Source: Hemerocallis citrina (taxonomy: Eukaryota; Streptophyta; Magnoliopsida; Asparagales; Asphodelaceae). Taken from it: a stretch of 64,000 nucleotides of DNA. The stretch spans positions 103,242,953 through 103,306,952 of the forward strand of contig CM030366.1 of assembly GCA_017893485.1 (NCBI GenBank), given 5' to 3'. Shown in pieces: positions 55,811 through 64,000 of the stretch (the first letter of the stretch is position 1; each line of letters opens with the position of its first letter). The notes under the pieces are model-generated. The model was not told where the DNA came from, did not search any database, and saw only the letters and a program-made list of their open reading frames with translations. Made by a program: the position numbers and the translations under genes.

Positions 55811-56857
55811 ATGTTTCATACTTCGAATTTAATGGATCTTTTGCATCAGAATATGGCTGGACGAAGAGCAAGAAATGGTAATGGTCTGGACTTGGAAACA
55901 GAACCAGCGAGGGTCTATCAGACACTCAATGCCGTGGCCATGAATCAGAATCAAGGAAGGGTGCCTGTGAATCCAGTACCCGAAGTAATCAAACTCGTGG
56001 AATCATTTAAGTGGATGAAATCACCTGTGTTTGAGGGGAAGTCGGACCCTGACGCGACTGACAATTGGATCCGGCAGGTAGAGACTATCTTCGAAGTTTT
56101 GGAGACCCCGGAGGGCAGTAAGGTGAAGTTGGCAGCACTGCAGTTCGAGAAGGATGCGGCTGTGTGGTGGCAATCGATGAAGTGGACAATGGAAGGTATT
56201 GTTCTTGGCTGGGAGGAATTTTTGGAAGAATTCGTAGTCATTATTTTCCCTCAGATGTCCAGGAGAAGAAGGCCATGGAGTTTTTATTGTTGCAGCAGGG
56301 CAGCATGTCGGTTAGGGAGTATGAGACGAGATTCACTCGAATCTCAAGGTATGCTCCCGAATTGGTGATGGAGGAGGCGAAGAAGGCTCGTAAGTTCGAG
56401 CATGGTTTGAGGCCGAGCTTGAGGTCCAGGATGATACTCCTCGGTATCAGGAGGTTTGACAAGCTAGTCAAACGAGCGGCAGCCACGGAGGCAGACATGG
56501 AGCAGTTCCACGCTGTTCAGAATAGAAGGAACAACGAGAACATGGGGAAGAGGCTCGCAGTTGCTAGGAATGCCAGGGGACGGTCGTCAGCCCAGAGGTT
56601 CAAATCAATGGGTGCGAATGCTGTCAACATAGATGGGAGACCCGGAAATGCATGGGTGAGACCTCCTGTGGTGACTTGTTACAATTGTGGGGAGGCAGGT
56701 CACTACCGATCCCAGTGCCCGAATGTTGCAGGATGTCGTCCAAAGGGGACCAACTCAGCAGGCCGGAAAGAGACCGTACCAGCAAGGGCGAGTATTTGCC
56801 TTGACTGATGCCGATGAGGTAGATCATGTCATCACTGGTACGAGGGCGGATGTTTAG
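55811..56857 (+). pseudogene. gag: Tekay-type gag, two frameshifts (element I)
   Basis: Starts at ATG 55811 (MFHTSNLMDLLHQNMAGRRA). The gag domain runs as in element B (WIRQVETIFEVLETPEGSKV, GWEEFLEEF). The frame shifts near 56235 and continues with SHYFPSDVQEKKAMEFLLLQ to the CCHC knuckle CYNCGEAGHYRSQC (about 56679-56720). A second shift near 56735-56780 restores FALTDADEVDHVITGTRADV and the UAG at 56855-56857. The CCHC residues are intact. Confidence 0.88.
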
Positions 56858-59800
56858 AGGTTCATGTTGCTTTCTTTTCCTGTTTATTTAGTGAACTGTT
56901 ACGTAATGAGTGTGTATTATGTAACAGCAGAACTTTATTTGAATGAAATGAAAGTCGTTGTTTTGTTCGATACTGGATCCTCTCATATTTTTGTGTCACC
57001 TAAATTTGCTGAAGGTGTTGGGGGTCGAACCGAAAATCTTTCCAGGCAATGTTTTAACAGTAGCTACTCCATCAGGGGAGACTCTAACCACTGATCGGTA
57101 CTATGCTGACTGCGAGATCGTGATTGGAGATTGAATTTTCGGGATCGATCTAATCGAGCTGAATGTTTTGGGAGTCGATGTTATCATTGGCATTGATTGG
57201 ATATCGGTGTACAGTGCGAACATCGAGTGCAAGACCAAGACAGTAACAGTGAAGGCTCCAAGAGGACCTGAAGTCACTTTCCAAGGAAAGAGGAGATGTT
57301 CAGATTTGGTTGGTGCTATTAGCCAGAAGAATGGGATTCCTGTAGAGGTGTAGCAGATTCCTGTGGTACGGGATTATCCGATTGTGTTCTTGGAAGATTT
57401 GCCTGGGTTACCCCCGCATCGTGATGTAGAGTTCAGTATCACTATTCAGCCAGGAAGTGCACCTATCTCCAAGGCACCGTATAGGATGGCACCTGTGGAA
57501 CAGGATGAGATCAAACGGCAGATTAAGGAACTATTGGAGAAAGGATTTATTCAACCGAGTGGGTCACCTTGGGGAGCGCCGGTGCTTTTGATAAAGAAGA
57601 AGGATGGCTCGATGAGGATGTGCATCGATTACCGAGAGCTGAATAAGGTCACTGTTCAGAATAAGTATCCGATCCCACGAATTGATGACTTGTTCGATCG
57701 TCTACACGGAGCTGCAATTTTTTCCAAAATAGATCTTCGATCGGGATATCATCAAGTTCGAGTGAAAGCCGAAGATGTGCATAAAACTGCGTTCAGAACT
57801 CAACACAGGGCATTACGAATTCTTAGTTATGCCGTTTAGAGTGATGAATGCGCCTGCAATCTTTATGGACATGATGAACAGAGTTCTGAGGCCGTTCATT
57901 GATTCTTTCGTCATGGTGTTTATCGATGATATTCTCGTGTACTCCAAGTCGGAGGAGGAGCACACAGCACATCTAGCAGCAGTTTTGAGGAAGCTTCAGG
58001 AGCATGAGTTGTATGCCAAGCTGTCCAAGTGTGATTTCTGAAAATCTGAAGTGGCATTCCTAGGTCACATCCTTTCTAAGGAGGAAGTGGCAACTGATCC
58101 TCAGAAGATAGAGGCAGTGAGAGATTGGGCAAGGCCTACTACAGTGAAGGAAGTCAGAAGTTTTCTTGGGCTAACTGGATATTACAGGACATTTATCCAG
58201 AGCTATGCTCAGATTGCCGTGCCGCTCACTGGTTTTACCAAGAAGAATGTGAACTTCAAATGGACCGAACAGTGCGAGGCAAGCTTTCAGGAGTTGAAAG
58301 AGAGGCTGATTACTGCTCCCATTCTGGCTTTGCCTAGAGCAGGTGTTGAATATGATGTCTATAGGCGATGCTTCACATCGTGGGCTTGGTTGTGTCTTAA
58401 TGCAAGAAGGAAGGGTGATCGCTTATGGGTCTAGGCAACTACGACTGCATGAGAAGAATTATCCGACTCATGATCTGGAGTTGGCTACGATTATCCTTGC
58501 TTTGAAGCAATGGAGGCATTATGTGTATGGTGAAAAGCTGAACATGTACACAGACCATAAAAGGTTGAAGTACATCTATCAGCATCTATCAGCAGAAGGA
58601 TCTGAACCTGAGGCAAAGGAGATGGCTGGAGGTACTTGAGGACATTCGTCCGGAGATTAAGTATCATCCGGGGAAGGCTAATGTTGTTGCTGATGCACTT
58701 AGCCGCAAGAGCAGTCTGGCGAGTCTGATTACAACTCAGAGGCAGCTGGCAGAGGAGTTGGATCGGGCTAATATTGAAGTTGTTCTGCAAGGCTTGGGAT
58801 CATCTTTAGCTCAGTTGAGGCTTCAACTGACGCTGAACAGAAGGATTATTGCAAGTCAGAAGGAAGATGCAGAGATTCGGAAGATGAAGGAGCAGGTTGG
58901 TGCTAGCAAGTTGCCCGGATTTCAAATTAGGGATGAAGTGCTGTGGTTTGGAGAGAGGCTGTGTGTTCCGGATCAGTCGGACTTGAAAGAGAGTATTATT
59001 CAGAAGGCACATGCTGCTCTTTTGTCTGTACATCCTGGGAGTACCAAGATGTATAAGGATATTAAGCAGTATTTCTGGTGGTCAGGTTTGAAGCGGGATG
59101 TGGCTGAATTTGTGTCGAGGTGTGAGATTTGTCAACAAGTCAAAGCCGAGAATCAGAAACCTGGAGGTCTATTGCAACCGTTACCTATTCCAAAATGGAA
59201 GTGGGATAACATCAGTATGGATTTCATCACGGGTTTGCCTAAGAGTCCTAAGGGCAATGATGTGATTTGGGTCATAGTCGATCGACTAACCAAGTCCGCT
59301 CACTTTTTGGTAATGAAACTCACTGCTTCGATGGACAAGTTGGCTGAGATGTATGTTGGTGAGATCGTCAGGCTTCATGGCATTCCATTGACCATTGTGT
59401 CTGATCGAGATGCGCGGTTTACTTTGCATTTTTGGAGGAGTCTTCAGACAGCTTTGGGTACCAAGACGGATTTCAGCACTGCTTTTCATTCGCAAACCGA
59501 TGGGCAGACCGAGAGAGTCAACCGTATTCTTGAGGATATGCTTCGGTGTCGTGTACTAGACTTTGGAGGCAGTTGGGAATGCATTTACCTTTGGTAGAGT
59601 TTGCCTACAACAACAGTTTTCAGACTAGCATCGGGATGGCGCCGTATGAAGCTTTGTATGACAGGAAGTGTAGAATACCTGTTTGTTGGTTCGAAGTTAG
59701 AGAGCGTCAGATGTTTGGACCTGAGATTGTGCAGCAGACCTCTGAAAAGATTGATCTAATCAGGCAGAGGTTGGTGGAAGCTCAGAGTAGGCAGAAGAGC

Positions 59801-60256
59801 TATGCAGACAACCGGAGGAGGGACCATGAGTTTGATGTTGGTGACTTTGTCTTTCTAAAGATATCGCCCAGCAAAGGCGTGATCCGATTCGGAAAGAGTG
59901 GGAAGTTAGCCCCGAGGTTCATAGGTCCATATAAGATATTGAAAAGAATCGGGAAAACTGCTTACCGGCTGGAATTACCGGAAGAGTTGTCTCAGGTGCA
60001 CAATGTCTTTCATGTGTCTATGTTGAGAGGTTACATTCCAGATCCAAGTCATCATTTGCCCGAAGTGCTAGAGGGTTTGCAGTTGGATCTGAGTTACATT
60101 GAGCTCCCAGTTAAGATTGTTGATCGTCGAGAGAAAGTCTTGAGAAATAAGACGATACCGATTGTCAAGGTAGTCTGGAGAAACCAGTTAGTTGAAGAGG
60201 CTACTTGGGAATCTGAGGAGAGGATGATGAAGGATCATCCCGAACTCTTTGTTTGA
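56858..60256 (+). pseudogene. pol: Tekay-type pol, multiple frameshifts and stops (element I)
   Basis: Protease [17 protein letters not shown] (about 56966), then a shift near 57010-57030. Stop TAG near 57352 where element B has Gln. RT with [32 protein letters not shown] and the catalytic FIDDILVYS (about 57920), a shift near 57805, a TGA near 58039 replacing Trp, and another shift near 58360. RNase H with [21 protein letters not shown] short duplication of CATCTATCAG near 58572-58592 disrupts the following frame. Integrase zinc part ([25 protein letters not shown]), DDE core ([29 protein letters not shown]). A frameshift near 59575 precedes the GPY/F and chromodomain-like end (WRNQLVEEATWESEERMMKD, 60178-60237). 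Confidence 0.9.
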
Positions 60257-60333
60257 TTTGTATTTTCTTTCCTCTTGTTGTATTTCTGTTGTCCTCACCC
60301 TTTAAGTGTAGTTCCTGGGGACGGAACTATTCT

Positions 60334-60346
60334 AAGGAGGGAGTGT
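60334..60346 (+). other. Element I polypurine tract
   Basis: AAGGAGGGAGTGT directly before the 3' LTR; the same tract as in element B. Confidence 0.87.
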
Positions 60347-63341
60347 TGTAACATCCCGATCTATTATATATATATATTTTCGTATATATTTCCTTTTATG
60401 AGGATTTGAGACCGTATGTATTTTTGCATACATAATTTCGTATGTTTTTCTAGAGTCCAATATTTTTTTATAGCCTAATATATTTATTATTTCTCTTTGT
60501 TTCCTACAAGAGTTATATTAAAGCCTAGATAACATCCTAGGCCTAATTCTAGTCCATAATAATTAATTCAAGTATTTTTCCTTGAGCCCATGATTTTTGG
60601 CCCAAATAGTAAACCCATTTAATTTATTCCTCTTTTAATTATGGTGACTTATAGTGTAGACTCAATGGTAGAAAATTAATAAATTAGTGCATGAACAACT
60701 TAAGAATGAGGGTTACTAGGGTAGCACGTGCATGCAATATAGTGTGTATTGCACACTTTTCCTATTAGGCCGGATTGGATCCAAGAGAGAGGGAGAGATA
60801 GGGGTTAGTGGTGAGGTAGTTTCTCAAGTCATGGGTGGTTATGGCAACTCCCTAATTCATCCTAGCCTTTAATCCCTAACTAGTTGATCTAATCCTAACC
60901 ATTCAATCTACCCAAAATTATGTATAAATACCCCATAGTTTCTTCTCATCTTAGTGCATTAGAAAATTTATTAAAGAGAGAAAAGAATTAGAGTGAGAAA
61001 AGATTGAGAGTTTTTGGGAGAAAAAGATTGAGTAATTCTTGTGTGGGTGTTCATCCAAAGAAGGTCGGGAATTACTCGGTTTTTGCTACACCTACGAGGA
61101 GAAGGATCTATTCGTGCACTCTAGAGGATTTTCTAAGAGCTTTCTATTCGTGTATCTTCAAAAAGGTGGGTGTTTCTCATGACTTCTAGAGTAGAAATCA
61201 TGCTAGGGCTGAAATTGAATTGTCATTATGTGTGTTAAAGTTAGTTTGATTGAATGATTGTTGTAATGAAATCTCTCATGCTATATACATCATGTGAAAA
61301 TTTGAATGAATGGAAAAGAACTAAAGACATTGAAAAACTAGCTGTACAGTCGAACGATCATGTTGAACAGTCGACTGGTCTGAGAGAATGAAAGATACCA
61401 TGCTAAGTTTTGTACTAATTATACAAGAATAAACAAGTGAAATTATTGCTCTTTGTTAATACTATGATTTTAAATGAAAATGGAACACAAGTGTGATTGC
61501 ATGAAACGAATGGGTGGACTTAATGAAATGATATGATTAATGTATGTTATTTTTCATTTTAATCTAGCATACTGAATTGGAATAAATGTTTATCTCGGTA
61601 GAAAAATGATGATTATGGGAAAATACCTTTTTCTTTGAAGTCGTGGTTGTGTGGAAAATACTAGTCGTAAGGATCTCTACATTATTTAGTAAACTATGCA
61701 TGTTGCTAGGGTCATTAAATAAAATTGTATGTTTGTTTCGGGAAATGAACATATGGTAATCTTAAACTAAGATTTTGTGTGAATCAAAGGAAAGAAGAAA
61801 TGGTTCCTTATTTCAAATTTAAATACTGATCAGTCGACCGAATAGATGTAGTAGTCGACCGATCGAGTATTAAAATCTTTCGAGTTAAAACCCTGCAGAA
61901 CAGCCAACTGGTCTGAGTAACAGTCGACTGCCCCATACCTTGCACCTTCGAGTTTAAAACCCTGCTGAACAGCCGACTGGTTTGAGTAATAGTCGACTGT
62001 CCAGACTCTTTGTCAACATCTCAGATTTCTAAATTTGCTTTGTGAAATAAATACATATATATATTGCTTGAAAGAGATTTGATAATTGAAAGAATGGAGA
62101 TTGGATGTGACGGATTAGAAAAGAGAATTTTATTTACCTTTGCACGAAATCGCATTTGAAGTGAAGTGAATTATTCTGCTGAATTTATGAAAGGTTTTAC
62201 GATTATGAATGCTATGAACATGAAAAGGAAAATCTGATGTAATCATGAAAAATGAACTCATGAGTTTGAAAGACTCGATTCTTGTGTAATTGTGAATTAA
62301 AATTGAGAACTAGAGTGTAGCTAAGCCTCATACCGGCATTGGAAAGAAATGAATTGAAATGAAATTTGAAATGAAGAGACCAAGATTTGGGTTATGTTGA
62401 ATAAAGAATTACGACCGGTATAGTGGAAGGGCTAACTCTAGAGAATTGATTTTGTTCATGATTCTAATAAACTAAGGACTAGATATATAGTGAAGATGTG
62501 ATGAAAGTAAGAGAAAAACACGAGTATGAGGGCCATCGGATTGGCGATGTGAGAGTGATCCACAAACTGCCTGCTTGATGCGTCATGACATGGCGTGGGC
62601 ACTACTCCGGAATTATCGTCCCGGTGGCGACGCTGGTGGGGTGTTTTGGTGGCTACGGGTGGTGCCATTGTTCCATGGTGGAGGCTGAATTGTCCATAGT
62701 CTGCCTGCTTGATGCGTCATGTCAGTGCGTGGGATTCCCCTCCAGACTGTCTGGACATGGGCTCATAGATCATAGAACATCTAGGATACTTACCGTAGTT
62801 ATCGTAGTAGTTTAAGTTATGGCGAGGAATTGAACCCTAAAAGATGAAGTACAATTAAGGGCTTGCCCTCGGACCTATGTAGTATGGGATGCATAGAATC
62901 CGAACAAGTGCGCATTAGTGTCATATGATATAACAACTGCATTAAGGACTAAGTGCACAGCACGACACGACATCAATAGGATAGTCCCTTTAGCTTTGTT
63001 TTGTGAACAAGTTTGTGATTTTGTTAAGAAATGAAAATTGTTATACTGTTTTCGACATAGAGAGGATGGCCGTGTATAATTTTCGTTGGTTGAATAAACT
63101 GACGTATCCACAGTTTTGTATAGAGGATAAATGGTCTGATAAAGATTAAAGGAGAACCGATGCTTAGAGATCATTCAAATGTTGTAAATTGCTTCTGCTG
63201 TAAAATGTAAAGTGTAAAGATTTCACTGTAACTTTGATGTAAATTGAAAAGTTTTAAATTCCTTGTAAAATTGTATGATAGAAGTGTAAAGATCCTGTGG
63301 AATCTCGAATTCAGTTGTATTTTGGAATTCGGGGTGTTACA
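60347..63341 (+). repeat. Element I 3' LTR
   Basis: TGTAACATCCCGATC to CGGGGTGTTACA, 2995 bp. Matches the 5' LTR throughout, with scattered substitutions and small indels. The leader acceptor has changed from TATGCAG to TATAGAG at 63125. Confidence 0.92.
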
Positions 63342-63346
63342 TGATA

Positions 63347-64000
63347 GCCTCTGCAAGTGATTTTATTATATGAATCTATTTGGATGACCGAGTCTAGGGT
63401 TCATAGAAGTAACAAGAATGGTCTAGATAATACATCATTCGGAATTAGTATTTATGAATAACCGGAATAAATACCAAGTTCTAGGATTCATGTATTTGTT
63501 GGTTTTCATTGTGCTCATGCTTACTTAAGGAACAACCTAGTAGATACCATACTGGATCTCTTAAAGGATGAAAAGTATTTTGGTGGACCAAACCCTAATT
63601 CGTTGCTCAGGAAAATCCATAGCTTAAAGAGGTGGACCAAACCATTTAGGTTGGAAAATTTCATCACCAATGATTTATCTTGTTGCATGCATATGTTATT
63701 TATTTAGGAAGAAGGTTAGTAGTGGATACGAATGCCTTAACGTTCTTTTACAATTATTTTATACTATTTTTTCTTTTCTGCAAATTTTACTAATTTCATA
63801 GTATATCATCAAATCATGAATCAATCCACCATTTACTTGTTAATTGCACCTTAGAATTTGATTAGTCCGTCATTTACTTACAGTCTCTATGGGGTCGACC
63901 ATTGCTTTTACTACGCTATCTGTTAATCGATTTGTATATTTGTGAGGTTTTAATTTGTTGTCAAATTAGTTATTAATTTAACTATCTAAACAACACAATA
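63347..64000 (+). repeat. Element H LTR, right part
   Basis: Continues the Athila-like LTR interrupted at 52135. Contains AGTAGATACCAT (63539) and a duplicated GGTGGACCAAACC (about 63583 and 63631). It ends in AACAACACAATA at the window edge, close to where element A's LTR ends. Confidence 0.65.

Larger units (their letters stand above)
52136..63341 (+). mobile_element. Element I: full-length Tekay-type (Del) chromovirus with decayed genes
   Basis: 11.2 kb element with LTRs 52136-55142 and 60347-63341 and a perfect target duplication TGATA (52131-52135, 63342-63346). Same gene order as element B: primer site, small coiled-coil ORF, gag, pol, polypurine tract. Coding parts carry several frameshifts and stops. 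LTR divergence over the first ~225 bp is about 10 substitutions (roughly 4%), so it appears older than B. Confidence 0.93.
51500..64000 (+). mobile_element. Element H: Athila-like LTR (or element) split by element I, runs off the window
   Basis: The left part (about 51500-52135) and right part (63347-64000) join across element I after removing the duplicated TGATA. The right part carries AGTAGATACCAT (63539) and the ATGGGGTCGACCATTGC, then GTGAGGTTTTAATTTG block that ends element A's LTR (445-515). The window stops about where the LTR end and primer site would be. The left boundary is not resolved. Upstream DNA does not look like Athila coding sequence, so this may be a 5' LTR whose element continues to the right. 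Confidence 0.6.

Overview
The window looks like nuclear DNA of a flowering plant, probably repeat-dense heterochromatin. The evidence is plant-type Ty3/gypsy lineages (Athila, Tat/Retand-like, and Tekay/Del chromoviruses with a C-terminal chromodomain-like module), initiator-tRNA-Met primer sites, TRIM-type miniature LTR elements, a CACTA element with CACTAGTAGAAAA ends, hAT-type MITEs and a LINE-type insertion. I found no intact host gene, tRNA or rRNA. Almost every base can be assigned to a transposable element or its debris, so the window reads as nested insertions. The species cannot be named from this sequence.

Layout. (1) 1-5989: Athila-type element A (+), with gag and protease broken, most of pol deleted, and its 3' LTR cut at 5989. 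(2) 5990-14326: Tat-type gag-only element E (+), with three tandem-repeat blocks and a short antisense ORF. Its two LTRs are very different and its flanks do not match, so it is probably a recombinant. (3) 14327-21015: a minus-strand TRIM (G) interrupted by a second TRIM (F, 14957-20925). F is interrupted by a solo Tekay-type LTR (N, 15551-20395), and N by a LINE-type insertion (O, 18260-20080). (4) 21818-50571: an old full-length Tat element D (+) with decayed gag-pol. It is interrupted by an almost intact minus-strand Tekay element B (27012-38173), by a minus-strand solo Tekay-type LTR J (39263-45114) that itself holds a CACTA element K (39699-42508), and by two hAT-type MITEs (L 46525-47077, M 49924-50377). 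(5) about 51500-64000: an Athila-like LTR H split by a full-length Tekay element I (52136-63341).

Most insertion boundaries rest on target-site duplications (TSDs) read directly: 5 bp for LTR elements, 3 bp for CACTA, 8 bp for hAT and 14 bp for the LINE.

The most noteworthy signals are regulatory or accessory and lie inside the elements. The Tekay-type elements carry a conserved extra coiled-coil ORF upstream of gag, an in-frame UAG between gag and pol in both copies, and a probable ~2 kb leader intron inside their ~3 kb LTRs. Pairs of GTCGAC-type sites spaced 19-22 bp recur in LTRs of both Tekay and Athila elements, which also share a GATACCATGCTA motif. The TRIMs share LTR tips, primer site and polypurine tract with the Tekay elements, which suggests cross-mobilisation. 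The 115-bp arrays of the Tat elements share sequence with the end of their antisense ORF.
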